Positions 7,468 to 15,490 of a stretch of 64,000 nucleotides of DNA are shown piece by piece (within the stretch, counting starts at the first letter, position 1; every line of letters starts with the position of its first letter). The translations under genes were made by a program, and so were the position numbers. The notes under the pieces are model-generated. The model had not been told where the DNA came from, made no database searches, and worked only from the letters and a program-made list of their open reading frames with translations. This DNA comes from JAPWJZ01 sp041287865. Its GTDB lineage: Bacteria > Pseudomonadota > Alphaproteobacteria > Micavibrionales > UBA2020. The stretch covers positions 62,001 to 126,000 of the forward strand of contig JBGGMV010000008.1 in assembly GCA_041287865.1 (NCBI GenBank), given 5' to 3'.

Positions 7468-7955
7468 CAGAAACCCCGTTGGTTTTACTGTTGAAATGGA
7501 GTTTCAAGGATATGACGCCCGTTTAACGATGCCTAGATACAAAACGACAGTTTTTCCCTAACCTTTTCATTACGCAAGATTAAAACCGAGTCGTGAAAAA
7601 CGGCCCGCGTTTCAAAGCGTTTCAGAGCGTTTCATGTCATCACATACCCCATGAAAACGTGCCAAAAACGCGCATGTTTGAAAGCGCCCAAATGCCTGAT
7701 CACTTTGCGCGATCGAGCTTATGCGTTTCAGAGCGTTTCACATCGTTTCATTGACCACGGGGATCAAAGTTGGGAAACTATAGATATGCTCTTACTGCGT
7801 GAGGGTCGAAGCCGCCGCGCAAAGAGAACCCCGAAAGACCGGACAACCCGATACCCGTAAACCCCATTTAAGAGGTTGATTTAAAATGCTTTTTACCGCT
7901 TGCTTGCTGGCCCTCCTTCTGGTATTATGTAAAACATTTCAAGGAATTAGCGGAC
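7468..7955. other. Intergenic region without a credible gene
   Basis: This 488-bp gap separates the DUF2147 operon (minus) from the ankyrin pair (plus). Short open frames exist (for example 7651-7860), but none has a ribosome binding site or plausible protein character. The notable content is two clusters of 10-bp-phased GCGTTTCA repeats, with looser inverted relatives between them (ATGAAAACG near 7651, TTTGAAAGCG near 7677). Confidence 0.6.
7607..7752. repeat. Two clusters of three 10-bp-phased GCGTTTCA repeats
   Basis: Cluster 1 has units starting at 7607, 7617 and 7627; cluster 2 has units at 7723, 7733 and 7743. Each unit is [GT]CGTTTCA plus two variable bases, and the units within a cluster are exactly 10 bp apart, so all copies face the same side of the helix. 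The clusters are 116 bp apart. This looks like a cooperative binding array or small iteron set. Confidence 0.7.
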
Positions 7956-8852
7956 ATGAACATCGCCGAGGAATTCAAGGAAGCAGTCAAATACGCCTGG
8001 GAGTCGGCGCCCGTCCGCATGGTCGAAAACGGCAGCGAGAAATCGCTGAAGGCCTTGAAGGCCTACGTGAAAATGCATCCCGGCGTGATCGACAACCAGC
8101 TGGAAAAATATCACGGCTATACGCTGCTGCATGTCGCCTGCGCGCGCGGCAATTTTGGCGCGGCGAAAATCCTGATCGAGCACGGCGCGGATTTCAAGCA
8201 GACCACCGCCAGCGGCGCGACGCCGCTCGCCCTTGCGGTGCTGTGGTGCGACGACGACACAAGCCCCTGGGAAGAACGCAAGAAACTGGCATCGCTTCTG
8301 CTGTCGAAAGGCGCGGATATCGAGGCGCGTTTCGGCGACGACAAACGCACGATTTTGCAGGAAGCCTTCAGCCAGCAGCAGGAGAAGGAAGCGCGGTTTT
8401 TGCTGGACAAGGGCGCCGACCCCCTTGCCGCAGTGGAGAGCCGCAACAAAATGACGCCGCTGATGAATTGCCTGGAGAATTTCGGCAACGAAAACCTGAT
8501 GGATCTGGGCATCGCAAAAGGCATGGATGTGAACGCCGTCAACGGTTTCGGCATGACGCCGCTGTTCTACGCGCATACGGCGGTGCAGGCATTGAAACTG
8601 ATCGAGGCGGGCGCTGACCCTGCCCATGTGGACAATAACGGGCGCAGCGCGCTCTCGCTGCTGCCGCCCGATGAAGAGAAAACGGTGCGCTTGATTATGA
8701 CCCGGGACGCGGAGATTAAAACTGCACAAACGCGCATGAAAAAGGCGCAGGCCGTGGCGGAGATCGACTCCGCCTGCCACACGCCCTTCGAGGCCGAGAC
8801 CATGAAGACGCTGAAGATCAAAAAGGGCAAGGGGCAGAAATGGACGCCCTAG
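7956..8852 (+). CDS. Ankyrin-repeat protein, 298 aa
   Basis: The ATG follows AAGGAA about ten bases upstream. About six ankyrin units cover residues 50-245 (for example TLLHVACARGNFGAAKILIE, then SLLLSKGADIEAR, RFLLDKGADPLAAV and LKLIEAGADPAHV). No signal peptide or membrane segment is present. After the stack comes a charged helix and the tail CHTPFEAETMKTLKIKKGK. The next gene carries a similar CHxP...KxLKxK ending. It is a likely cytoplasmic or non-classically exported protein-binding scaffold; partner unknown. It overlaps the next ankyrin gene by 13 bases. Confidence 0.88.
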   Translation: MNIAEEFKEAVKYAWESAPVRMVENGSEKSLKALKAYVKMHPGVIDNQLEKYHGYTLLHVACARGNFGAAKILIEHGADFKQTTASGATPLALAVLWCDDDTSPWEERKKLASLLLSKGADIEARFGDDKRTILQEAFSQQQEKEARFLLDKGADPLAAVESRNKMTPLMNCLENFGNENLMDLGIAKGMDVNAVNGFGMTPLFYAHTAVQALKLIEAGADPAHVDNNGRSALSLLPPDEEKTVRLIMTRDAEIKTAQTRMKKAQAVAEIDSACHTPFEAETMKTLKIKKGKGQKWTP

Positions 8853-9673
8853 AAGACCAGTACCGGGACGGGCTCGCCGCGCTGGTCGCGGAAGGAAACA
8901 GCGCCGAGCTGGACGGCCTGCTGAAACAATGCCCCGCCGCCGCCAACTGCACGATCACGTCGGAAGACGGCGTCACGGGCCCCGCCGTCTATGTCGCGCT
9001 GCGCACGGGGAAAATTTCCGCCGCGCGGGTGCTGCTGGAACATGGCGCGCGGGCGGACTTCACTGCGCCGGATGGCATACCGCTGATTTATTACACCTTG
9101 GGCATAGACGATATGCAGCATGTCTCGGCGAAGGCCGACCGCGAAACGCTGTTTACGCTGGCCGTCAAAAACGGCGCGGATATCGAGGCGCAAGATTCAC
9201 ACGGCATGACCGCGCTGATGCGTACCTGTTTCCTGGGCACGGGCCATATCTTTGACTTCCTGCTGGACCACGGCGCATCGCCCAATCCCGCGCCGAACTC
9301 CAAAGGTTATACGCCACTGATGCTGGCGGTTATCTCGGGCAAAGGCGCGATGATCGACAGGCTGCTGGAGGCCGGGGCCGACGTCAACGCCCGCAACGCG
9401 GAAGGGAATACGCCGCTGCACTTCACCCGCATCGCCGCCACGGCGCTGCGCCTGATCGACGCCGGCGCGAACCACGCCTGCATCAGCAATTCGGGCAGGG
9501 GCGCGATCGAGCGGCTGAGGCCGGAGCAGCGGAAACTGGTCATGGACGGGCTGCAGGAAAGGTGGGCGGCGGAATGCGAAACCTTCCGCGACGAAGCCGA
9601 CCAGCTGTGTCACAAGCCGGTGACGGCGGTGGCCGCGAAACGCCTGAAGCTGAAAATTCCTACCACTTCTTGA
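8840..9673 (+). CDS. Ankyrin-repeat protein, 277 aa
   Basis: The ATG lies inside the end of the previous ankyrin gene, with AAGGGGCAG as the likely ribosome binding site, so the pair is coupled. Five or six ankyrin units span residues about 35-225 (RVLLEHGARADF, LAVKNGADIEAQ, FLLDHGASPNPA, YTPLMLAVISGKGAMIDRLL, LRLIDAGANHACI). The end reads LCHKPVTAVAAKRLKLKIP, parallel to CHTPFEAETMKTLKIKK in its neighbour. No enzyme domain or export signal is visible. Its last bases overlap the convergent DUF486 gene. Confidence 0.88.
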   Translation: MDALEDQYRDGLAALVAEGNSAELDGLLKQCPAAANCTITSEDGVTGPAVYVALRTGKISAARVLLEHGARADFTAPDGIPLIYYTLGIDDMQHVSAKADRETLFTLAVKNGADIEAQDSHGMTALMRTCFLGTGHIFDFLLDHGASPNPAPNSKGYTPLMLAVISGKGAMIDRLLEAGADVNARNAEGNTPLHFTRIAATALRLIDAGANHACISNSGRGAIERLRPEQRKLVMDGLQERWAAECETFRDEADQLCHKPVTAVAAKRLKLKIPTTS

Positions 9674-10001
9674 AGATAAAGAACGAGGCCGCGACGAGGA
9701 AGGCAAAGCCGACCGCGTGGTTCCACCTGATCGGTTCGTTCAAATACCAGACGGAAAAACCGGCGAAAACGACCAGCGTGATGACCTCTTGAATGGTCTT
9801 GAGCTGCGCGGCGTTGAAATGGCCGTGGCCGATGCGGTTGGCCGGCACCTGCAGGCAGTATTCGAAAAAGGCGATACCCCAGCTGGCGAGGATCACGATC
9901 CAGATCGCATGGTCTTTGTATTTCAGGTGCCCGTACCAGGCAAACGTCATGAAGACGTTTGATAGAAACAGCAGGCCGACCGTCTTGACCATGACGTCCA
10001 T
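9660..10001 (-). CDS. DMT-superfamily DUF486 membrane protein, 113 aa
   Basis: Four predicted membrane helices in 113 residues, with the DUF486 signature: LLFLSNVFMTFAWYGHLK, then SWGIAFFEYCLQVPANRIGH and AAQLKTIQEVITLVVF. Such proteins are half-size relatives of drug/metabolite transporters and probably dimerise in the inner membrane; the substrate is unknown. It is the last gene of the pirin - FMN reductase - MATE operon (12-bp gap), so a role in small-molecule efflux or redox stress is plausible. Confidence 0.85.
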   Translation of the reverse strand: MDVMVKTVGLLFLSNVFMTFAWYGHLKYKDHAIWIVILASWGIAFFEYCLQVPANRIGHGHFNAAQLKTIQEVITLVVFAGFSVWYLNEPIRWNHAVGFAFLVAASFFIFKKW

Positions 10002-10013
10002 TTTATGACTCCA

Positions 10014-11342
10014 TTAGCTTGCGACCTTGCGGCCCCAGATGTAGGAAATAAATCCTACGATAAAATTCGTCGCCATCAAAGCGATCAGGATGCCGGTAAA
10101 GCCCATGTGTTTTTGCAGAACATAAGCAAGGGGCACGTAGAGGATAATCGCCTTGAGCAAGATCAGCATCGTGGCGGGGATGGGTTTGCCCATGGCATTC
10201 AGCGCGGCATTGGCCACGATCATCGCGCCCATCGCGCCGAAGCTGACCGGCACCCAGTGCAGGTATTGCGCGGTATAGCGGATAACATCAGGGTTGCTGT
10301 CGAACAGCGCGGGGATCTGCTGCGCGAAGGCCCAGAAAAGCCCCGCGACGAAAAGCCCCCAGATCATCGCATAGTGCGAGCCGATGCGCATCGCCTGCTG
10401 GATGCGTCCGTAGTTGCCCGCGCCGAAATTCTGGCCCGCAAAAATCGAAACGCCCGCGCCGGTGGCGTAGAAAATCAGCGTGGCGATGCTTTCAAGTCTG
10501 CCCGCGACGCCCAGCGCGGCCACGGCTTCCTTGCCGAAACCGGCGGCCATCCAGGTGATGATGGCGGCGGAAATCGGCGCGATCTGGTTGCTGATGACGG
10601 AAGGAATGGCGACATGCATGATGCGCGCCCAGCTGCGGAAGACGCCTGCGTGGAAGAATTTGCGCGGGTCGATCACTTTTTTGCGGAAGATGATGAAGTA
10701 AAACGACACGATGCAGGTAAACCACGAGGCCGCGACGTGGGCCGCGGGTGCGCCCGCGAGTTCCATGCGCGGGAAAGGGCCCCAGCCGAAGATCAACAGC
10801 GGATCGAGGATGAGGTTCGAGGCCGCGAGCAGCGTCATGATGCGGGAAACGAATTTGGTATCGCCCGTCGCGCGGCAGACGGCATTGCCCATCATCGTCA
10901 GGCTGATAAAGGGCAGCGCGACGTACCAGATGCTCATATATTTACGGATGAGCGGCAGCAGCTCGCCCTTCGCGCCCATCAGGCCGAAAATCGCCTCGGT
11001 CGAGAAATGGCCGACAATGCTGGCGAAGACGATCACCACGACGGCGAGGCTGATCGCGTCGGTCGACAGCTCCCGCACCTTCTCCATATCGCCCGAGCCA
11101 TAGACGCGGGAGACGATGGACGAGGTGCCGACGTTAAGGCCGAAGATAATGCCCATGAAGAACATCACCACCGGAATGCAGAAACCCAGCGCCGCCAGCG
11201 GTTTCGTGCCCAGCTGGGATATAAAATAGGTATCGGCGACGGTGAACGACGTCATGGCCAGCAGGCCCCAGGCAAGCGGCAGCGCAAGGCGGCGTACATG
11301 GCCGCCGACATCGCCTTCCAGCAGTGAGGGCCTTGCAGTCAC
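10014..11342 (-). CDS. MATE-family efflux transporter, 442 aa
   Basis: Length and twelve hydrophobic segments fit the MATE family (MOP superfamily). Recognisable stretches are LPLAWGLLAMTSFTVADTYF near the start and VAALGVAGRLESIATLIFY near residue 275, which pair as the two pseudo-symmetric halves. These inner-membrane proteins export drugs or metabolites against Na+ or H+ entry. The gene sits 12 bp from the FMN reductase gene and 12 bp before DUF486, in one operon with pirin. Substrate not predictable. Confidence 0.92.
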   Translation of the reverse strand: MTARPSLLEGDVGGHVRRLALPLAWGLLAMTSFTVADTYFISQLGTKPLAALGFCIPVVMFFMGIIFGLNVGTSSIVSRVYGSGDMEKVRELSTDAISLAVVVIVFASIVGHFSTEAIFGLMGAKGELLPLIRKYMSIWYVALPFISLTMMGNAVCRATGDTKFVSRIMTLLAASNLILDPLLIFGWGPFPRMELAGAPAAHVAASWFTCIVSFYFIIFRKKVIDPRKFFHAGVFRSWARIMHVAIPSVISNQIAPISAAIITWMAAGFGKEAVAALGVAGRLESIATLIFYATGAGVSIFAGQNFGAGNYGRIQQAMRIGSHYAMIWGLFVAGLFWAFAQQIPALFDSNPDVIRYTAQYLHWVPVSFGAMGAMIVANAALNAMGKPIPATMLILLKAIILYVPLAYVLQKHMGFTGILIALMATNFIVGFISYIWGRKVAS

Positions 11343-11354
11343 GAAAGTTCAGTC

Positions 11355-11939
11355 CTATGCGTAGATTTTCTGCAGCGTGGCCACCAGTTCGGCGCCGATA
11401 TTGTGGACGGATTTTGAAATCTTTTCGTCCTTCAGCGCGCCGTTTTCGTCGAAGGCTTCGTGTGCCTTGCCCACGGCCTGCATTTTCGGCATGACGGTGA
11501 CGTTGATGTTCTGCAGCAGCTCGCGCAACTGGTACAGCCCGCGAATACCGCCCAGCGCGCCCGGCGAGGCCGAGAGGAGCGCCGCGTATTTGCCGGTGAA
11601 GGCCAGCAGGCCGGGTTCGCCCTCGGTCGAGGTGCGGCTGGCCCAGTCGATCGCGTTCTTCAGCACGGCGGAATAACCGCTGTTGTATTCGGGCGAGGCA
11701 ATCAAAATGCCATCGCTGTCGACCAGCAGCTTTTTAAACTCGCGGCCTTTTTCGGGCAGGCCTTCGGCGGATTCCAAATCGCCGTCATAGAAGGGCATGG
11801 GGAAATCACGCAGGTCAATCAGCGTGACTTCCGCACCTGCCGCCTCCGCGCCTTTGGCCGCCAGCTTGATCAGCTTTTTGTTCAGCGAGCCCTTGCGCGT
11901 GGCGCCGGCGAGCGCGAGGATTTTGATTTTCTTGGCCAT
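11355..11939 (-). CDS. NADPH-dependent FMN reductase / quinone reductase (ChrR-like), 194 aa
   Basis: Flavodoxin-like fold of the FMN_red family: a phosphate loop ALAGATRKGSLNKKL at residues 9-23, then SPEYNSGYSAVLKNAIDWAS near residue 82, the standard isoalloxazine-binding loop. These enzymes reduce quinones, azo dyes or chromate with NAD(P)H and so limit one-electron redox cycling. The gene lies between pirin and the MATE pump under a divergent LysR gene, a typical electrophile-response layout. Confidence 0.9.
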   Translation of the reverse strand: MAKKIKILALAGATRKGSLNKKLIKLAAKGAEAAGAEVTLIDLRDFPMPFYDGDLESAEGLPEKGREFKKLLVDSDGILIASPEYNSGYSAVLKNAIDWASRTSTEGEPGLLAFTGKYAALLSASPGALGGIRGLYQLRELLQNINVTVMPKMQAVGKAHEAFDENGALKDEKISKSVHNIGAELVATLQKIYA

Positions 11940-11964
11940 GGTTTTTGTCCTTTTTTTCTTGTTA

Positions 11965-12669
11965 TTAGCGTGGCAGGTCGAAGACGAGCACTTCGGCGTT
12001 TTCGATGGCGTTTATAATGGCACGTCCGGGTTCGTTATCAAGCCCGAGCGCGTCGCCGGCCTCCAATACCTTGCCGTTGATGTCGACGGTGCCCTTTGCG
12101 ACCTGGAACCAGTGGCGGCGGCCCGCTTTCATTTCCAGAGACACGGATTTGGCGGTATCGAGACGCGCGACATAGAGCCTTGCGTCCTGCTTGATGACCA
12201 ATGATCCGTCTTCGCCTTCGGGCGAGACGACCAGTCGCAGGTTATTCTGCAATTGCGCCGGATCGAAGCTGGTTTGCTGGTATCCGGCCTTGCCGCCCGT
12301 TTCGCGCGGCATGATCCAGATTTGCAGCAGGTGCACGTCTTCGGTGTCGGACGGGTTGAATTCGCTGTGCAGGATGCCTTTGCCCGCGCTCATCAATTGC
12401 ACGTCACCGGGGCGGATAACGCCGCCGTTGCCAAGGCTGTCTTTATGCTCGATCGCGCCCGACAATATATAGGTGATGATCTCCATATTGGCGTGGCCGT
12501 GCATGTCGAAACCCGTACCCGCGCGGACGATGTCTTCGTTGATGACGCGCAGGGGCCCGAAGCCCATATTTTTCGGGTCGTGATAACCGCCGAAGGAAAA
12601 GCTATGCCAGCTTTGCAGCCAGCCGGTCTCGGTAGCGCCGCGTTGATGTTTATGTCTAAGGTTTTGCAT
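11965..12669 (-). CDS. Pirin family protein (YhhW-like bicupin), 234 aa
   Basis: First gene of the operon; the ATG has AGAGG upstream. The amino-terminal cupin carries the metal ligands of E. coli YhhW at the same numbering: His57 and His59 (DMHGHANMEI), His101 and Glu103 (ILHSEFNPS). YhhW-type pirins can show quercetin 2,3-dioxygenase activity. The opening WHSFSFGGYHDPKNMGFG is also typical. It is transcribed away from a LysR-type regulator, which probably controls it. Confidence 0.93.
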   Translation of the reverse strand: MQNLRHKHQRGATETGWLQSWHSFSFGGYHDPKNMGFGPLRVINEDIVRAGTGFDMHGHANMEIITYILSGAIEHKDSLGNGGVIRPGDVQLMSAGKGILHSEFNPSDTEDVHLLQIWIMPRETGGKAGYQQTSFDPAQLQNNLRLVVSPEGEDGSLVIKQDARLYVARLDTAKSVSLEMKAGRRHWFQVAKGTVDINGKVLEAGDALGLDNEPGRAIINAIENAEVLVFDLPR

Positions 12670-12705
12670 GATGAACCTCTCTTTCTACCCTTAATTATAA
12701 TTCTT

Positions 12706-12734
12706 CTGTTTTTAGAATGAATATGCTGTTTTTA
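12706..12734. promoter_or_regulatory. Direct repeat in the pirin-lysR divergent promoter
   Basis: CTGTTTTTA occurs at 12706-12714 and 12726-12734, exactly 20 bp apart (two helical turns), in the AT-rich 92-bp space between pirin (minus) and the LysR gene (plus). It is a candidate operator for the LysR protein or the overlapping promoters. Confidence 0.45.
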
Positions 12735-12761
12735 TAATTAACTATTCGATAAATTAGAATA

Positions 12762-13661
12762 ATGGACAGGCTATCCAATATTATCGCCTTTATTACCGTC
12801 GCGGAGACCAACAGTTTCGCCGAGGCCGCCCGCCGGCTGAATCTGGCCAATTCCGTCGTTTCCAAGCGGATTAAAGACCTGGAAGGTTACCTCGGCGCCC
12901 GCCTGCTCCAGCGCACCACGCGCCATGTGGCGCTGACCGATGCGGGCTATGCCTATTTCGATCATGCGCGGCGGTTGATCAACGAACTCGCCGAAGTCGA
13001 AGAGAATTTGCGCTACCGCAACGAAAACCCGGTGGGCGATGTGAAGGTGTCGGCGCCTGTGTCCTTCGGCTCGAAATTCATGGGGCCGCCGGTGGCGAGT
13101 TTCCTCGAGAAATATCCCGATGTGTCGGTGCGGTTGTTTTTAGGCGACCGCGCGGCGGCACTCACCGAAGAAGGTTTCGACCTCGCCATCCGTATCGGCG
13201 GCATCGGGGTGGAGAATACATCGCTGATCACGCGCAAGCTGGCCGAGAGCCGCCGCGTCTGCGTGGCATCGCCCGCATACCTGCGCAAGAATGGTCGCCC
13301 CGAAAAACCGCAGGACCTCGGCAAGCATAACTGCCTGCTCTATAGCGGCATGGTGGACGGCCAGCATTGGCCCTTCATGGTCAAGGGGCGCAAGCACATG
13401 CAGCCCGTGGCGGGACGTTTCACCAGCGATAACGGCACGCTGCTGTTGCAGGCGTCCATCGGCGGCTGCGGCATCACGATGCTGCCCACCTTCATCGCCG
13501 GCCCCGCCATCAACAGCGGCGAGCTGCAGATTGTGCTGGAGGATTTCGAGGAAGAACCGATGAAGATCGAGGCCGTTTACGTGCAGCAGCGCCATTTAAG
13601 CGCCCGCACGCGCAAATTCATCGACCATCTGGCGGAATATTTCGCAGGCTTCAGCGGGTAA
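12762..13661 (+). CDS. LysR-family transcriptional regulator, 299 aa
   Basis: The amino-terminal winged helix-turn-helix is clear (IIAFITVAETNSFAEAARRL, then NSVVSKRIKDLEGYLGARLL), followed by the linker helix and a substrate-binding domain of the periplasmic-binding-protein type, as in the large LysR group that regulates adjacent oxidoreductases. Length is normal. No strong ribosome binding site precedes the ATG. It is divergent from the pirin / FMN reductase / MATE / DUF486 operon, so it likely activates that operon in response to an electrophile or aromatic inducer. The inducer is unknown. Confidence 0.93.
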   Translation: MDRLSNIIAFITVAETNSFAEAARRLNLANSVVSKRIKDLEGYLGARLLQRTTRHVALTDAGYAYFDHARRLINELAEVEENLRYRNENPVGDVKVSAPVSFGSKFMGPPVASFLEKYPDVSVRLFLGDRAAALTEEGFDLAIRIGGIGVENTSLITRKLAESRRVCVASPAYLRKNGRPEKPQDLGKHNCLLYSGMVDGQHWPFMVKGRKHMQPVAGRFTSDNGTLLLQASIGGCGITMLPTFIAGPAINSGELQIVLEDFEEEPMKIEAVYVQQRHLSARTRKFIDHLAEYFAGFSG

Positions 13662-13665
13662 AGAA

Positions 13666-13708
13666 AAACCCCCGTCCGGGTTCAAGCCATGACGGGGGTT
13701 TCTCTTTT
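13666..13708. terminator. Bidirectional intrinsic terminator
   Basis: AAACCCCCGTC at 13666-13676 pairs perfectly with GACGGGGGTTT at 13691-13701 across a 14-base loop, with a T-rich run after it and an A-rich run before it. It lies between the convergent LysR gene and the charged-repeat gene and can serve both. Confidence 0.85.
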
Positions 13709-13720
13709 CTGCGTTAGAAA

Positions 13721-14236
13721 TCAGTTGCCGCGATTGCCGCGTTTGATGGGCCCATGGTTGCGGTCCCATTTGTTTTCGGTGCGGTCGCGCACGTTTTCGC
13801 GGCGGTCGCGGACGTCTTCGGCGGCGTCGCGCTTGTCTTCGCGCGCATCACGGCGGTCTTCTGCCGTATCGCGCTTGTCTTCGTTTTCGTCATGCTTGTC
13901 TTCGGCCGCATCGCGTTTATCTTCGAGGCGATCACGCCAGCCGCCTTCATGGGCTGCGTCGCGTTCGTCTTCTTTCGCATCGCGTTCATCTTCGCGGGCG
14001 TCGCGTTCGTCCTCGTTCGCGTCGCGCTTGTCTTCCTGCGCGTCATGCTTGTCTTCCAGCCTGTCGCGGCGGTTTTCCCAGCGGTCGCGCATATTCTCGC
14101 GGTGGTCGCGGATGTCTTCGAGACGGTCGGCGCGCGGGCGGCCGGCATTGCTCTCCGATGCGCCCTCCTCGGCATAGGCGGCGGTGGAGGCGACCAGCAG
14201 AACGGCGGCCATCACGGCCAGAAACTTGATGCGCAT
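13721..14236 (-). CDS. Secreted protein of charged heptad repeats, 171 aa
   Basis: A signal peptide (residues 1-22, cleavage near AYAEE) is followed by about 16 seven-residue units with consensus [KRE]-[RH]-D-x-x-E-[DN], such as KRDANED, ERDARED, KHDENED and KRDTAED. There is almost no hydrophobic residue in the repeat, so it is not a classical coiled coil; alternating Glu/Asp and Arg/Lys at i and i+4 suggests a stand-alone charged alpha-helix in the periplasm or outside the cell. AAGGAA precedes the ATG. Function unknown; a spacer, ion buffer or desiccation-related protein is possible. Confidence 0.75.
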   Translation of the reverse strand: MRIKFLAVMAAVLLVASTAAYAEEGASESNAGRPRADRLEDIRDHRENMRDRWENRRDRLEDKHDAQEDKRDANEDERDAREDERDAKEDERDAAHEGGWRDRLEDKRDAAEDKHDENEDKRDTAEDRRDAREDKRDAAEDVRDRRENVRDRTENKWDRNHGPIKRGNRGN

Positions 14237-14278
14237 CGGGATATTCCTTTTTTAAGGGTGGGCGGGTTGCTCTAATGC

Positions 14279-14284
14279 ATTATA
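14279..14284 (-). promoter_or_regulatory. -10 element of the heptad-repeat gene
   Basis: TATAAT on the minus strand, about 45 bases before the ATG at 14236. A clear -35 is not visible. The sequence just upstream is an imperfect GC-rich inverted repeat (near 14281-14311). Confidence 0.4.
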
Positions 14285-14340
14285 CGCGCGCAAGGTTAAA
14301 ATCCCTGCGCGTAACAAAAACATGCTGTCTTTACAGATAC

Positions 14341-14787
14341 TTATTCCAGATGCGCCTTGAGCATCCAGTGGTTTTTCTGGTGGACTTCCATGCGGGTGAT
14401 GGCGAGGTCGACGGTGGGGTCGTCGCCATTGTCCTGCGCGGCCTTCAGCAGGGCCTTGGCGGAGGCGACGATGGTGTCTTGATCCTTCACAAGCGTTTTA
14501 ACCATCTCGACAGCCTTGGAGTTGCCTTCGGCTTCCTTGATGTCGGTGAGTTTCAAAAAGGCCTTGAAGCTGCCGGGCGCTTTTTCGCCAAGGGTGCGGA
14601 TGCGTTCGGCAATCAGGTCGTTCGCCAAAATCATGTCTTCGTACTGCAGCTGGAACAGCGTGTGCAGCGTATTGAAAGACGGGCCCGTCACATTCCAGTG
14701 GTAATTCTGCGTTTTAAGATAGAGCGTGTAGGTGTCGGCCAGCAGTTTTTCCAGCGCGTCGATAACGGCTTTGTTTTTCTTGCTCAT
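14341..14787 (-). CDS. dps: Dps-family DNA-binding ferroxidase, 148 aa
   Basis: A four-helix ferritin-like protein with the Dps ferroxidase ligands in place: His30 (NYHWNV), His42 (TLHTLF), Asp57 and Glu61 (NDLIAERIRTLG). Dps dodecamers oxidise Fe(II) with hydrogen peroxide and shield DNA. The amino end MSKKNKAVID is short, so DNA binding, if any, relies on a few lysines. It overlaps the preceding ahpD-like gene by four bases (ATGA), forming a two-gene peroxide-defence operon. Confidence 0.93.
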   Translation of the reverse strand: MSKKNKAVIDALEKLLADTYTLYLKTQNYHWNVTGPSFNTLHTLFQLQYEDMILANDLIAERIRTLGEKAPGSFKAFLKLTDIKEAEGNSKAVEMVKTLVKDQDTIVASAKALLKAAQDNGDDPTVDLAITRMEVHQKNHWMLKAHLE

Positions 14788-15326
14788 GCGGCTTCTCCCT
14801 GAATGAAGGCGGCTTGTGCGGCGGCGAAAACAACGGCGGCGATGCGGAAGACGTGCTGCACGCCCACCTTCGACACGCCATGTTCCTGCGCGGTGCGGTT
14901 ATGCGCGGCGATGCAGGCGCTGCAGCCGTTGATGGCCGAAACGCCCAGCGCGTATAATTCAAACGTCACTTTATCAATGCCGGGGTTGCCGATCACGTTC
15001 ATGCGCAGCCCTGCGGGCAGCTTGCCGAATTCATCGTCGCCGGTCATGTAGGTGGAGCGGTAATAAACATTGCTCATCGCCATGATGGTGGCGGCGGCTT
15101 TCGCGGCGTTGACTTCTTCGGGCGAGAGCGCGGCTGCTTCACCCGCGACGGCCTCGATCACATCGGCGCTGCGCGTTGCATAGGCGCTGGCCAGCGCCAC
15201 GCCGAAAATCTGGTTCTGCGTCAGGCCCGAAGAATCATTGGCCTGCAAAACCGATGACAGGTTGAGGCGAATGTCCTTGGCGAAGTCGGGCAGGGATTCT
15301 TTGAGTTGTTCGATATTCTGCGGCAT
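14784..15326 (-). CDS. ahpD: Alkylhydroperoxidase AhpD-like (carboxymuconolactone decarboxylase family), 180 aa
   Basis: The start at 15326 (MPQNIEQLKE) has GGGAG upstream. The AhpD active site is complete: Cys135-Ser-Ala-Cys138 followed by His142 (INGCSACIAAHNRT). AhpD is the disulfide reductant of AhpC and has weak peroxidase activity itself. No ahpC lies in this window, so its electron-transfer partner is encoded elsewhere or it acts alone with Dps. Full length for the family. Confidence 0.9.
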   Translation of the reverse strand: MPQNIEQLKESLPDFAKDIRLNLSSVLQANDSSGLTQNQIFGVALASAYATRSADVIEAVAGEAAALSPEEVNAAKAAATIMAMSNVYYRSTYMTGDDEFGKLPAGLRMNVIGNPGIDKVTFELYALGVSAINGCSACIAAHNRTAQEHGVSKVGVQHVFRIAAVVFAAAQAAFIQGEAA

Positions 15327-15437
15327 GTGGTGTGGCTCCCAAGAAGTTCTCTGGCCATGAATATAAGCCAGAATGCGCTGCAGCAAAGCCCCCTCTTGTA
15401 TTTTAATGGCCTATCAAGGCCTTACGGTAATTCTCTC

Positions 15438-15466
15438 TTGAGCCACCCCCTGCCCTGTGTTATGTA
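15438..15466 (+). promoter_or_regulatory. Promoter, TTGAGC-N17-TATGTA
   Basis: TTGAGC at 15438-15443, a 17-bp spacer and TATGTA at 15461-15466, about 25 bases before the GTG at 15491. It would drive the first transglycosylase-like gene with a very short leader. Confidence 0.4.
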
Positions 15467-15490
15467 GTATGTCATCCAAGGATTTATAGA

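Noticed and set aside
7651..7860. 69-aa frame in the intergenic gap
   Set aside because: No ribosome site, Arg-rich random composition, and it overlaps the phased repeats.
10005..11327. 440-aa open frame on the plus strand
   Set aside because: Mirror of the MATE transporter. The product is a highly charged Arg/His/Asp string, as expected for the complement of membrane-helix codons.
13721..14236. CRISPR-like or minisatellite array
   Set aside because: The 21-bp periodicity is coding, with variable bases at third positions and no unique spacers; it encodes a signal peptide plus heptads.
14281..14311. Terminator after dps
   Set aside because: The GC-rich inverted repeat is imperfect, lacks a T-tract and overlaps the -10 of the heptad-repeat gene, so termination is not supported.
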